This document shows, piece after piece, positions 15,636 to 24,155 of a stretch of 64,000 bases of DNA (positions are counted from its first letter, which is position 1; every line of letters begins with the position of its first letter). The stretch lies in assembly GCF_003703975.1 (NCBI RefSeq), contig NZ_ML112622.1, positions 63,971 to 127,970 on the forward strand, in the 5' to 3' direction. The notes beneath the pieces were generated by a model, which saw only the letters and a program-made list of their open reading frames with translations, ran no database searches and was not told the origin of the DNA. This DNA comes from Larkinella soli. GTDB lineage: Bacteria > Bacteroidota > Bacteroidia > Cytophagales > Spirosomataceae. The position numbers and the translations under genes were made by a program.

Positions 15636-17243
15636 ATGAAGAAGCTCGTATGCGTTTGTGCTGTATTGATGCTTATTTTTTGTACTTCCTGTGGAGGACA
15701 AAAAAAAACAGTCCTTTCAAAGGATAACAGCAAGCCCGAAATTCAAGACATAGGACCTAACCTAATGGTCCGTAATTTAAAAAAAGGCAGGAACGGCACC
15801 ATTTTGATTGCCGGCCCGAACAACTCATCATTTGGTGACGTATTTCGATACGATGGAAAATCTTTTTCTAATCTTTCAAGTAAAATAGGTCAGCACAGAT
15901 TCTGGGATGTCCTGGAAGATCGCCGAGGAACTATTTGGTTCGCTTCTGCTGATTCAGGCGTTTATTCTTACAACGGAAAGTCCATTCAACATTTCACTAC
16001 CACGGAAGGACTTGCCGATAATCGGGTTATGTCTATTTATGAAGATAAAGCCGGTATTATCTGGTTCGGCACTGGAAGTGGATTAAGCCGTTACGATGGG
16101 AAATCTTTTCGAAATTTTACCTCTCCAAACGCCCCGCTTTTTTATAAAGATGGGCATTCGAATAATGAAATCAACATAATCATTGAAGATAAAACGGGGA
16201 AATTGTGGGTTGGCACAAGGGGTGACGCCTTTGTTTATGACGGGAAAAAATTTACCACTTTAACCCAAAATGGCGAGCCCTTTCTCGCGGTTTGGGGTAT
16301 AATGGAAGATAGAAAAGGCAATATTTGGCTCAGTGGTTTCAATGGCTTTAAAGGAGGCCGTCTACCCGGTGGCCTCTGGCGCTATGACGGCAGTACCTTT
16401 ACTAAGGTATCGGAGAGAGGTGCTTATGCTATTATCGAAGATAAACAAGGAAACATCTGGACCACAGGTCCGGTAAACCCAGCTAATTCGACGGTCCAGG
16501 CACTTTCCCGTTATGATGCAAAATCCTTATATAGTGATAAGCCCACGGTAACCGAAATTATGTCAGGAAAGGCTTTTTTTGGGCTTTTGGAAGCAAACGA
16601 TGGAAGTATTTGGTTTGGAGATGCGACCGGAGTATATCGGTATGATGGAAAGACCATCACGGACTTTTATAATAAAGAGGGTCAGAAAAAATATATCATC
16701 GATACGAAGGAAAGTGTTGTAATATGGAAAGGCTCTATGCTCCTTGGTGCATGGGAAGGTTCTACGTTAGTTAATGATGGTTCCGTTACAGGGGACGTCG
16801 ATCTATTAAAAGGAGAATTGTTGATCGAAAACCTGCATATAGTGGGCGGTACAGTTGAAGTCGACATGAATACAATTGAACAAAAATTTGATGATCAATG
16901 TCCCCACAATAAATTACCTGAATTTTTCAATGTCAAAAAATTTCCTGTTTCTACGTTCGCAATTACGAAGGTTGAAACGTGGAATGATGGTAATACAAAA
17001 GTTACAGGGAACAATATAAAAGTTACTGGAAACCTGACCATTGAAGGTGTCACGAAGGCAGTTTCTTTTCCAGCCAAAATGCATTTTAAGGACGGAATGG
17101 ACGGAACCGTCGTGGTGAATGGCACGCTGATCCTTGATCGAACAGATTGGGGTATCGATTATAGATCGTCCTTTGATAAGAATGGTGATGTGACGATTTC
17201 GGACGACGTTAAACTCTTTTTGAAAATCGTAGCGAAAAAATAG
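15636..17243 (+). CDS. Lipoprotein: regulator-propeller repeats fused to a YceI-like domain
   Basis: A 535-residue protein, starting at the ATG at 15636 (MKKLVCVC...). The signal peptide ends in a lipobox-like LIFCTSC, so it is probably a lipoprotein. Residues about 50-355 hold repeats of the two-component regulator propeller type (EDRRGTIWFAS, EDKAGIIWFGT, EDKTGKLWVGT, each followed by a YDGK strand). Residues about 365-535 are a YceI-like lipocalin fold (VDMNTIEQ...PEFFNVKKFPVSTF...GNLTIEGVTK), a family that binds isoprenoid-type lipids. TAGGTTTG at 15601-15608 fits a -7 promoter box. The gene is clearly AT-richer than the core genes and is bracketed by two relics of the same restriction gene, pointing to transfer. 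Function is unknown. Confidence 0.8.
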   Translation: MKKLVCVCAVLMLIFCTSCGGQKKTVLSKDNSKPEIQDIGPNLMVRNLKKGRNGTILIAGPNNSSFGDVFRYDGKSFSNLSSKIGQHRFWDVLEDRRGTIWFASADSGVYSYNGKSIQHFTTTEGLADNRVMSIYEDKAGIIWFGTGSGLSRYDGKSFRNFTSPNAPLFYKDGHSNNEINIIIEDKTGKLWVGTRGDAFVYDGKKFTTLTQNGEPFLAVWGIMEDRKGNIWLSGFNGFKGGRLPGGLWRYDGSTFTKVSERGAYAIIEDKQGNIWTTGPVNPANSTVQALSRYDAKSLYSDKPTVTEIMSGKAFFGLLEANDGSIWFGDATGVYRYDGKTITDFYNKEGQKKYIIDTKESVVIWKGSMLLGAWEGSTLVNDGSVTGDVDLLKGELLIENLHIVGGTVEVDMNTIEQKFDDQCPHNKLPEFFNVKKFPVSTFAITKVETWNDGNTKVTGNNIKVTGNLTIEGVTKAVSFPAKMHFKDGMDGTVVVNGTLILDRTDWGIDYRSSFDKNGDVTISDDVKLFLKIVAKK

Positions 17244-17341
17244 CCTCTGAATCCGTTAGACTTCAACCAGATCAGCTCATGTCATTCCGTTGCAAGAGCT
17301 TTTAGGTTTTTGAAATTCTTAAAAAATTAAGACGACCATAG

Positions 17342-17625
17342 CTGTACTTTCCCGGCGTTGGTTCGGTAGATAGCCCCAATTCGGCACGTTCAGCCGCTTT
17401 GGCGGGCCCGGCGTTTCGGTCCCCTGCCTGGTCTGGTATGCCGTGGTCGTTAAACTCCACCGCCCGTTCGAGTACGTAGGCATCCTGGGCAGGGTGATCG
17501 GTGGTGGGGTCAGGTCGAGCAACGCCGATTAAATGGCAGAGGTTTTGGGTGAATAGTCCATAGTTGGCGCGATCGGCACCGCCCGCCGGTTTGCAGCAGG
17601 CTTCAAACGCAGCATAGGTTGCCAA
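17342..17625 (-). pseudogene. Relic 2 of the MmeI-like restriction gene
   Basis: The frame from 17625 begins MATYAAFEACCKPAGGADRA, matching the nuclease start [18 protein letters not shown]. It continues through [26 protein letters not shown], loses the D...ExK catalytic segment in a deletion, resumes at AERAELGLS, then jumps into the 3' end of the gene (actttcccggcgttggttcg, identical to 2131-2150). About 3 kb is missing. The break points differ from relic 1, so the two relics decayed separately. Confidence 0.82.
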
Positions 17626-17643
17626 CCACTTGACTTTACATGG

Positions 17644-17664
17644 CCTCCTTTGTTGACAAGGAGG
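17644..17664. repeat. Hairpin half of the dispersed CCTCCTT/AAGGAGG element
   Basis: CCTCCTT and AAGGAGG with a 7-nt loop, followed by a TTTGGTGGG stretch. It resembles one half of the larger elements at 31673, 42169 and 48580. Confidence 0.45.
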
Positions 17665-17722
17665 GTTTGGTGGGAATTCGGAATTATTTACAAAATGGCT
17701 ATACCGTCAGGCAACGTTGTGA

Positions 17723-17753
17723 TTGACACCATTTGCTCCGTGCGATAATTTTG
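17723..17753 (+). promoter_or_regulatory. Bacteroidota-type promoter of the NTF2-like gene
   Basis: TTG (17723-17725), 20 bp, then TAATTTTG (17746-17753), an exact TAnnTTTG match, about 50 nt before the ATG at 17805. Confidence 0.5.
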
Positions 17754-17804
17754 TGCCGGGCCGGAATTCGCCAAAGGCCGATTTAAACATAAAAAGAAGC
17801 TGAC

Positions 17805-18158
17805 ATGACTGAGAATAACAAAGCAATTTTAGAAAAGGCAAATGTGGCTTTCGCCAAAGGTGACTTTGAAGGATTCCTGTCGTACTGTACTGAAGACACG
17901 AAATGGACGTATGTGGGCGACCGAATTCTTGATGGAAAGGAAGCCGTTCGCCGATACATAGCGGAGACGTACACAGAACCGTCAAAGTTTACCGTCGATA
18001 ACTTAATTGCTGAGGGTGACTTCGTTACCTTACTCGGCGATATAATGCTGAAGGACGAAGATGGTGAGGAGACCCGGTACTCGGTCTGTGATGTATGGCG
18101 GTTTCGCGACGGCAAAATGGCCGAGTTGAAAGCTTTTGTCATTAAAGCATTGATGTAG
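17805..18158 (+). CDS. NTF2-like / SnoaL-like protein
   Basis: A 117-residue single-domain protein with the NTF2-like cone fold signature: an N-terminal helix pair (NKAILEKANVAFAKGDFEGFLSYC), a D-T-K-W-TY strand, GKEAVRRYI, and the closing CDVWRFRDGKMAELKAFV strand pair. The family includes small isomerases, hydrolases and binding proteins, and the reaction cannot be inferred here. No signal peptide. It has its own promoter and no operon partner; the next gene, convergent, is a permease relic. Confidence 0.75.
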   Translation: MTENNKAILEKANVAFAKGDFEGFLSYCTEDTKWTYVGDRILDGKEAVRRYIAETYTEPSKFTVDNLIAEGDFVTLLGDIMLKDEDGEETRYSVCDVWRFRDGKMAELKAFVIKALM

Positions 18159-18212
18159 AAAAATAGTGAGCAACGGGGCTTTTTTAACAGGACGTCCTTT
18201 TCGTCAAAACGT

Positions 18213-18996
18213 TCACACAGAAAATGGGGTGCGTACCTGCTCAAAATAAAAAAATACTTTGAAAACCAACCCATACAAAGGAGTGTCTCTTTCCTGCTTT
18301 TCGTTGACCAGTCCGATCCTAGATACCGCCTGAATGATGTCAGATATTTGAAGGGTATTCCGTATGGTAAGGCCCGCGAAGAGGGCCGCGAGCTTCCCAA
18401 TGCGCTCCTCCACGGCAAATTTGGAGGCATATTCCTGGTCCACAAAATCATAGTTGAAGGGAACCGAAGGAATCACTTTTTTGAACACCGCTTCGATGGT
18501 AGCAAGCGCGTCGGCCATAGCCACCTCGGGCCTGATCTTGATGTTGATCCAGTTGATGGGCCCTCTCAGGAAAAAGAGGGTCGGGTAAACCGGCTCAAAG
18601 GGAGAACCCATAACCCCATACCCAGAGACTAATGGTCAGAGCGACGGCCTTGCCCACCGCGAGGCCCCCAATGGAGATAGAGGAGTACATCCCGTTCCGG
18701 GTCAGGTTGCGAAAGGCGATTTTGAGGTAATTACGAATCATGGCCGGATGGAATGGAAAGGGGGAAGGATTGTCATGACTTGGTTTCGTTTTCAGCCGGT
18801 TGAAAGGGAGGATCAGCCGTAGCACCGCCCACCCATACTGTCGGCGGGCCACTCGCTCCCCGACGGTTTTCAGCCAGTAAGTGTACATCTCCAGCAAATC
18901 ACCCTACAACTCCTCTTCCAGACCGGGTGGGCAGAATCGGTTCAGCAACCAGACTGCCCATCGGGGAGGTCCTTGGTCTTCAGGTAAACGCTTCAT
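18213..18996 (-). pseudogene. Decayed FtsX/MacB-type ABC permease
   Basis: Starting at the ATG at 18996 the frame reads RLPEDQGPPRWAVWLLNRF, then hits an in-frame TAG at 18906-18904 where the intact paralogue at 24653 has CAG (EDELQGDLQEM). Past the stop it continues MYTYWLKTVGERVARRQYG...PFPFHPAMIRNYLKIAFRN up to SLWVWGYG. It then jumps directly to MGSPFEPVYPTLFFL of the far C-terminal half. Some 600 residues are missing, and the match ends again near 18345. It is a relic of the PadR-linked prefix-domain permease family. Confidence 0.85.
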
Positions 18997-19011
18997 CCCG
19001 GATCGGAGTTA

Positions 19012-19126
19012 ATTAGTATAGGCTTTGTCGTACAAATTGTCGCCAAAAAACTCCAAAAGGGCCGTTGAGGGGATTAAAGCGCAGTTTGAGGGTTTCTTCA
19101 GGGCTAAGTTGTCCATTTTTGGACAG
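19012..19126 (-). promoter_or_regulatory. Regulatory region of the permease relic, conserved with that of padR
   Basis: On the minus strand, the palindrome TTGTCCA-N4-TGGACAA (one mismatch, 19126-19109) is followed 72 bp later by TTTGTACGACAAA and then CTATACTAAT (19036-19012). The same two elements, same order and exactly the same 72-bp spacing, lie upstream of padR at 24156-24270. In the relic they sit directly before the permease start without a padR gene between. Confidence 0.6.
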
Positions 19127-19262
19127 AGTGAGTAAAAGATCGGACACCTTCACGAACGGAGAGGAGGCAAATAAGCATACGGAATAGCTGGTGCAAAAAA
19201 GGAGCGTTTCCTTGAGCCGGCCCTTGGTCACCCTAAACAACGATAGCAAACTAAGAGAGGAC

Positions 19263-20651
19263 TCACTCCCCAATCCGGATGAATTCGCCGGTGTTTTCCT
19301 GTTTCCAGATCAGTTTTACGGCTCTCCCCTTTTCAACTACAAACTCGATGGTGGTCAGAATCCTTCTTATTTGGGGCAGCACAAACAACGTCTCCGATTG
19401 GGCCGACAGCACCATGTTGGTACCGGATCCATTGGAGAGCGTGCAAGCCAGTCGGCCATCCGGTCTTTTTTCAATTTTGAGCGTCTCCTGATACTGCTCG
19501 TTTTTATAGGTACCCACGTACCGATCTACTAGTTCAGCCCCTACCATCCTTTCGGGAGAGACTGATTTACCCAGTATGAGTTTGACCAGTTCATAGCAGA
19601 GGTCCTGTTCATCTGTATTTTGCTGCCGACCATTAAATAACCCGACCACGTAGATGTTTTTCCGGGGCAGAAAGATGGCTTCGCTTCTAAATCCGAATAT
19701 ACTCCCGCCGTGTTCGATCGATGTAGTACCCTCTAATTTTCGAATAAACCAGCCATACCCATAGTCAGAAACCGTTCCGTCTCCGAGCGTATACGGTCGA
19801 AACGCTTTCTCCAGCGTTTCTTTTTTCAGGAGTATCCCCTGCCTTAGTGCCTCATTCCATCTGAAGAGGTCTTCCGTCGTACTGATCAGGCCACCGGCGC
19901 TGTAGAATAACGTCATACTGATAAAGTCGGCAGTATGATACGCATTTTCGGTTTTCTCATAGCCTTGAACCCGATTGGGCATGATGGAAGCGGGTCCCTC
20001 ATAGTAAGTATGTGTCAACCCGATCGGGTCAAATATCTTTTGCTTAAGGTACTCCGGGTAGGACAAGCCGGAGACCTGCTCGATGAGGTAACCTAACAAA
20101 AAATAGTTGGAGTTGCTGTATTCAAATTTGGAGCCGGGGATAAACGACAAGGGCTGGTGGCGGATGCTGTCGACAATTTGTCGGGTCGGAAAATCGTAGC
20201 GGAAGGGATTAGGGATATGAAATTCAAGGTTAAGGTAGTCAGGTATGCCCGAAGTCTGAGTCAGTAAATGTTCAATGGTAATGACGCGCCCCTTCCCGGG
20301 AAACCCTTTGATGAATTTTTGCAGGCTGTCGGTCAGCGCTATTTTTCCTTGTTCCACTAACTGTAAAAGAGCGACGGCCGTAAACTGTTTGGTTAGGGAG
20401 CCAATCCGGAAAACCATCGTCGGTTGGACCGGAACCCGGCGTTCAAGGTCGGCCTGGCCGAAGGCTTTGTTATAGACGATCTGTCCATTTTTGGCAATGA
20501 GTACGGCGCAGCCCGGAGCAATGGCATCCAGTCGTTTCGTCAGTAGCTCATCGATCTGTTTCGTTACCTGCTTACTTAGTTTGGACTGCCCAACGGCCAG
20601 CGCCGGAATCATCCCTACCACAAAAAAAAGTAGCTGTGTGATTTTTGCCAT
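19263..20651 (-). CDS. Serine hydrolase, class C beta-lactamase fold
   Basis: A 462-residue exported protein with a signal peptide cut after ALAVG. All three catalytic motifs are visible: S85-L-T-K88 (nucleophile and base), Y178-S-N180, and H314-G-G. A C-terminal lipocalin-like extension (about 370-462) with a GTY(x)NEQY start is typical of Bacteroidota family members. These enzymes cleave D-amino-acid peptides or esters rather than being proven resistance beta-lactamases. It is a single gene. The 374-bp upstream gap holds palindrome copy 2. Confidence 0.88.
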   Translation of the reverse strand: MAKITQLLFFVVGMIPALAVGQSKLSKQVTKQIDELLTKRLDAIAPGCAVLIAKNGQIVYNKAFGQADLERRVPVQPTMVFRIGSLTKQFTAVALLQLVEQGKIALTDSLQKFIKGFPGKGRVITIEHLLTQTSGIPDYLNLEFHIPNPFRYDFPTRQIVDSIRHQPLSFIPGSKFEYSNSNYFLLGYLIEQVSGLSYPEYLKQKIFDPIGLTHTYYEGPASIMPNRVQGYEKTENAYHTADFISMTLFYSAGGLISTTEDLFRWNEALRQGILLKKETLEKAFRPYTLGDGTVSDYGYGWFIRKLEGTTSIEHGGSIFGFRSEAIFLPRKNIYVVGLFNGRQQNTDEQDLCYELVKLILGKSVSPERMVGAELVDRYVGTYKNEQYQETLKIEKRPDGRLACTLSNGSGTNMVLSAQSETLFVLPQIRRILTTIEFVVEKGRAVKLIWKQENTGEFIRIGE

Positions 20652-20852
20652 CGATATAAGTCAGTAGATGAATTGCTTCAGGACGAGCCAACCAATCCTG
20701 ACCGGCGGCCGGCCAATGCGTGATCGTACGGCAATAAACACGAAGGACAACCAACCCTTCCACTCACATCCGGATTTGAGATGAAAAATTGCCGATCATG
20801 GGACCATCCCGATGGAAGGTAAAAAGGTGGTTTCTCCGTATGGCTCCTCCTA

Positions 20853-20878
20853 TCTCACCATACGCCCGTTTGGTTAGA
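20853..20878 (-). promoter_or_regulatory. Palindromic operator-like site, copy 2
   Basis: TCTCACCATACG-CC-CGTTTGGTTAGA, two mismatched pairs, about 200 bp upstream of the serine hydrolase start. It shares the ACGCCCGTTTGG core and the outer TCTCACCA with copy 1 at 14696. The rest of the 20652-21025 gap shows nothing else. Confidence 0.4.
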
Positions 20879-21025
20879 CGGTAACTGACACCGTAGGAGA
20901 TCTCGAAAAACTTTGTGTGACCGGTTTCAAATAGTAAACCGTGCCTGAGTTTGGGAGTTTTTTAAGCTGAAATAAGGAAAAATGAGTCGGTGACCTACCC
21001 GTCCACCGCTTTCGCCTGACCCGGG

Positions 21026-21898
21026 CTACGTTGTAACGCCAGTGAGCAGTTCATAGAATTTTTTAACCGCTTCCTTTTCGTAGGCTTCTTTAAGAGAAAT
21101 AATCATGATAGTTCGCTTCATATTTTTTCCATCAATCGGAATGGCTGTAACATCGGGGTCGTTGACGCTCGCATCGCTCAATATGGTATGCCAATGCCCT
21201 GTTTTTACGATTTCAAATAAAGTAGGGATGTCATTTATTTCCATACAGATATTCGGTACCAGGTTCTTTCGGCTAAACGATTCCTCAAAAAATTGTATGG
21301 TATTATAACCGCTGAAAGGTAAAGCCAACGGCAACCCGGCTACTTCATTAAGTGATATATTTTTTTTCTGGGCCAGCGATGATTTTTTAGCCGTTACCAA
21401 TACCATATTTGATTTCAGTAATGTCTGATATTTTAAATGAGGTTCTTCTGGTTTTTGATGGAAGGTCAATACAAAGTCGAATTGATGCAGATTAAGTTTT
21501 TCCAAAAGGTCCTTGGTGGTGCCAAACACAACCTGAATTTTGATGTTTGGATACTGCCTGGCAAACTGTACCAATGTTTTGGCAAAAAGAATACGCATGG
21601 AGTAAATCACGCCGATGGTGATTTTTCCCGCATTTAAATTCTTTAAATCCTGCAAGAGCAATAAGCCTTCATTCGCTCGGTTTAAACTTTGCAAAGCGTA
21701 TTCGCTAAACAGCTTACCTGGTTCGGTAAGGGTAACTCTTTTTCCGATACGGTTAAACAAAGGCACCGTTAACTCATCTTCCAGCTGCTTGATTTGTTGG
21801 GATAAAGTACTCTGGCTGATATTCAAAGCCTTAGCCGCTTCCGTAAAATTCAATAACTCCTTGGCCTTCAGAAAGTACCTGAGCTGTCTCAACTCCAT
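21026..21898 (-). CDS. LysR family transcriptional regulator
   Basis: A 290-residue LysR protein. The winged helix-turn-helix lies at 1-60 (MELRQLRYFLKAKELLNFTEAAKALNIS...), followed by a periplasmic-binding-protein-like effector domain from about 90 (KITIGVIYSMRI). It is divergently arranged with the EthD-like gene at 22022, which is the usual layout of a LysR regulator and its target. A palindromic site lies directly before its start. The effector is unknown. Confidence 0.92.
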   Translation of the reverse strand: MELRQLRYFLKAKELLNFTEAAKALNISQSTLSQQIKQLEDELTVPLFNRIGKRVTLTEPGKLFSEYALQSLNRANEGLLLLQDLKNLNAGKITIGVIYSMRILFAKTLVQFARQYPNIKIQVVFGTTKDLLEKLNLHQFDFVLTFHQKPEEPHLKYQTLLKSNMVLVTAKKSSLAQKKNISLNEVAGLPLALPFSGYNTIQFFEESFSRKNLVPNICMEINDIPTLFEIVKTGHWHTILSDASVNDPDVTAIPIDGKNMKRTIMIISLKEAYEKEAVKKFYELLTGVTT

Positions 21899-21905
21899 AT
21901 TTCTA

Positions 21906-21922
21906 AATCGGTTTTTCCGATT
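21906..21922. promoter_or_regulatory. Probable LysR operator
   Basis: AATCGG-TTTTT-CCGATT, a perfect 6-bp inverted repeat, 7 bp before the lysR start and 22 bp before the -33 box of the divergent gene. The position suits autorepression and control of the EthD-like gene. Confidence 0.5.
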
Positions 21923-21943
21923 GATTTGATCGAAAAATAGCGT

Positions 21944-21974
21944 TTTGCAAATTAAGGCTTTGTTTCAATATTTG
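21944..21974 (+). promoter_or_regulatory. Bacteroidota-type promoter of the EthD-like gene
   Basis: TTTG (21944-21947), exactly 19 bp, then AATATTTG (21967-21974), one base off TAnnTTTG, about 48 nt before the ATG at 22022. Confidence 0.5.
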
Positions 21975-22021
21975 CGGAGTCATGTTTAAAATTAAAAGTT
22001 TTCCTCTTTATTCAATTCATT

Positions 22022-22429
22022 ATGAAAATCCATCTAATCGCATCGCTTTGCCTTTTAATCACTTCATTCACGGCATTTAGTCAGGAAAAACAGAATATGG
22101 CCGTTGTTGAAAAAGGCTTGATTAAAGTATCCGTCATGTACCCGTATGCCGAAGGGAAAACCTTTAACATGGAGTACTATGAAACCAGACACATGCCTAT
22201 GGTTGCAGGGTTTTTGGGATCAAATCTGGTTAAATATACCATTGAAAAAGGGCTCGCCGGCGGTCTTCCCAACCAACCCCTGCCTTTTATGGCCATTGGC
22301 ACATTTTATGTAAAAAGCTTGAGCGACTATCAGGCGGCTATCGGGCCGAACAGAGAGGCCATCCGTGCCGATTTTCCAAATTACACCAATGTCAGTCCCG
22401 TCATTTTGGTAAGTGAGGTGATAAAGTAA
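22022..22429 (+). CDS. Exported EthD-domain protein
   Basis: A 135-residue protein with an N-terminal signal peptide (MKIHLIASLCLLITSFTAFS) and one EthD-like ferredoxin-fold domain. The family signature is KVSVMYPYAEG...YYETRHMPMV, including the conserved RHMPMV turn. EthD-like dimeric barrels are linked to oxidation of ethers and other small organics, usually in the cytoplasm; an exported one is less common. It is controlled, by position, by the divergent LysR gene. Confidence 0.8.
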   Translation: MKIHLIASLCLLITSFTAFSQEKQNMAVVEKGLIKVSVMYPYAEGKTFNMEYYETRHMPMVAGFLGSNLVKYTIEKGLAGGLPNQPLPFMAIGTFYVKSLSDYQAAIGPNREAIRADFPNYTNVSPVILVSEVIK

Positions 22430-22498
22430 GTATCAAACCCGCCGTTGACTTACTCACAACCCAGAATCAGAAAGGCTCATTTCCGGATTGAAAAATGT

Positions 22499-22523
22499 GC
22501 TCCCTCCCGTTTTAGGAGGGAGC
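22499..22523. terminator. Hairpin after the EthD-like gene
   Basis: GCTCCCTCC and GGAGGGAGC form a perfect 9-bp stem around a CGTTTTA loop. No T-run follows. It could be a terminator or a fragment of the dispersed CTCC/GGAG palindromic element (copy B at 42.2 kb has the same GTTTTA loop). The remaining gap to 22759 shows nothing else. Confidence 0.45.
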
Positions 22524-22759
22524 GGGGAGACTGACAGCAACACCATTAACCCGGCTTTAAGCTCTTTTTATTTTTACCCCTATTTTTTCACCACCTCCCA
22601 GACCGGCTGATAATCAGGTGATCATTTTTAGAGGCAGGCGACCCTGCCCGAACAGCCGGAAAACCGCTGTCGTCGGTTTTTCAAACAAAACCCTCCCTCC
22701 GGGATTTATAGAAGACAGCTGTCCGAACCAGCAGCTTTTTCAGGTAAACCAAGCGTGTT

Positions 22760-23131
22760 ATGCAACCAGATCAGAATTTGGATAATGTACGTCTCGACAT
22801 TGAGGCCGTCGGCTTTACGCTGGACGACGACCTGCAGGCCTCCGTCCTGGACTCACTCACAAAGCTTCAACGTTTTTACAAGGGGGACGTCATTACGGCG
22901 GAGGTGTATTTGAAACTGGAACCGAACCAGCGAAATAACGAAAAGCATGTAGGCATCAAATACGGGGTGCCGGGGAACGACGTCTATGCCGACGACTCCG
23001 GCGACGACTGGTACGGTTTACTCAACAACGTAGTGGCCAAGTTACAGCGCCAGCTGGAAAAACGCTTCGGGAACCATACCAACGCCAACCGGGGCAATAT
23101 CGACGAAATCGACCCCGCCGATTTAGCCTGA
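22760..23131 (+). CDS. hpf: Ribosome hibernation promoting factor
   Basis: A 123-residue S30AE/HPF-type protein. It shows the betas and helices of the short ribosome-inactivating fold: VRLDIEAVGFTLDDDLQASVLDSLTKLQRF, then EVYLKLEPNQ, and the C-terminal helix NNVVAKLQRQLEKRFG. It binds the 30S subunit between mRNA and anticodon sites and silences ribosomes in stationary phase. The usual long-form dimerisation tail is absent. A strong terminator follows, so it is a single-gene unit. Confidence 0.8.
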   Translation: MQPDQNLDNVRLDIEAVGFTLDDDLQASVLDSLTKLQRFYKGDVITAEVYLKLEPNQRNNEKHVGIKYGVPGNDVYADDSGDDWYGLLNNVVAKLQRQLEKRFGNHTNANRGNIDEIDPADLA

Positions 23132-23145
23132 CGACGTTGTGCGAA

Positions 23146-23188
23146 AAGCCATCGCCCGACTTTCGAGAGAAGGCCGGGCGATGGCTTT
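23146..23188 (+). terminator. Terminator of hpf
   Basis: AAGCCATCGCCCG (23146-23158) pairs perfectly with CGGGCGATGGCTT (23175-23187), a 13-bp stem starting 15 bp after the hpf stop. Confidence 0.7.
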
Positions 23189-23342
23189 CATAGACAGAAT
23201 AGCCCTGAGACGGCAGAAAACCCGACCAAAAATTTCAACCGGGGCCATAGTTCGATTAATTATACAACGGTAAACCCATATGTTTACCTGACCATTCTAC
23301 GACTTAGGAATTGGATCAGCGGGGCCGTCCCAGGAAGCGGGG

Positions 23343-24086
23343 GTGTATGAAAGTATCTGGCCCTGGCACAACGATATGGCCCAACACCCCGACCAATGGG
23401 CGGATTTCGTCCGGAAGTCCGGCTTCCGAAAATTTTACAGGGACAACCAACCCTTTTATCAACAGAATATCAGAGACGTGACGCGGTTATTGCCGGTCAA
23501 ACAAATGCAGAGCTGGCTCGAAGCCCAATTTCCCGGCATTCACTACGACGGGCAGCGGGTCGTGTTTTCACCCCTCATCAATGGCGCACACTCAGCGCAG
23601 AAATTAGCGGACCAGGGCTATCGGGAGAGTCTCATGTTCATCTGTGACGCCAAACACTACGACCGGACCAAATACTCGGAATCCCAGATCGAGGGATTAT
23701 ATTCCGGGATCGTCTTCACCGAGATCGATCACAACTTTGTCAACCCCACCAGCGACAAGAGCCTGTCTGCCATAAACGAGGCCTTCGGCAACCGTGAAAA
23801 ATGGGTTCGGCCAGGCCAGGCCGACCGGTATGGAAGCGCTTATGAGGTCTTCAACGAATACATGACCCATGCAGTGCACCTGCTCTACATCAGGGACCTG
23901 TACCCTCGCGATGTGTACGAACTCGTGCGGACGCGCCGTGTCGGCCTCAACGGCACCCAGCGCGGGTTCTACCGGTTCGAAGCCTTTCTGGATAAGTTAC
24001 AACAGCTTTACGAAGGGGAGAAGTCCGAGCAGACCGTCGCTGATTTATATCCGGCTATCTTGAGCTGGGCGCAGACCACCCCATAA
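23343..24086 (+). CDS. DUF4932-like protein, probably N-terminally truncated
   Basis: A 247-residue frame from a GTG. The segment FTEIDHNFVNP near residue 127 resembles the E-x-x-H...N-P motif of DUF4932, an exported putative metallopeptidase family. The match is tentative. Family members are usually exported and longer, but here there is no signal peptide, and the same frame runs upstream (PFYDLGIGSAG...) only to a TGA at 23289-23291. Either the 5' end has been lost or the true start lies before that stop in a damaged frame. Confidence 0.55.
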   Translation: MYESIWPWHNDMAQHPDQWADFVRKSGFRKFYRDNQPFYQQNIRDVTRLLPVKQMQSWLEAQFPGIHYDGQRVVFSPLINGAHSAQKLADQGYRESLMFICDAKHYDRTKYSESQIEGLYSGIVFTEIDHNFVNPTSDKSLSAINEAFGNREKWVRPGQADRYGSAYEVFNEYMTHAVHLLYIRDLYPRDVYELVRTRRVGLNGTQRGFYRFEAFLDKLQQLYEGEKSEQTVADLYPAILSWAQTTP

Positions 24087-24155
24087 GGCATTCAGCGCAG
24101 CTTTTCCGGAAACCGGTTGGTCGGACGCCGGCTACCTGTCCGTTTCCGTACTGAG

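Noticed and set aside
18213-18897. Two separate short membrane-protein genes
   Set aside because: They are the two ends of one decayed permease, shown by comparison with 24653-27307.
19263-20651. Beta-lactam resistance gene
   Set aside because: Class C fold motifs are present, but the C-terminal lipocalin-like extension and family context point to a general serine hydrolase.
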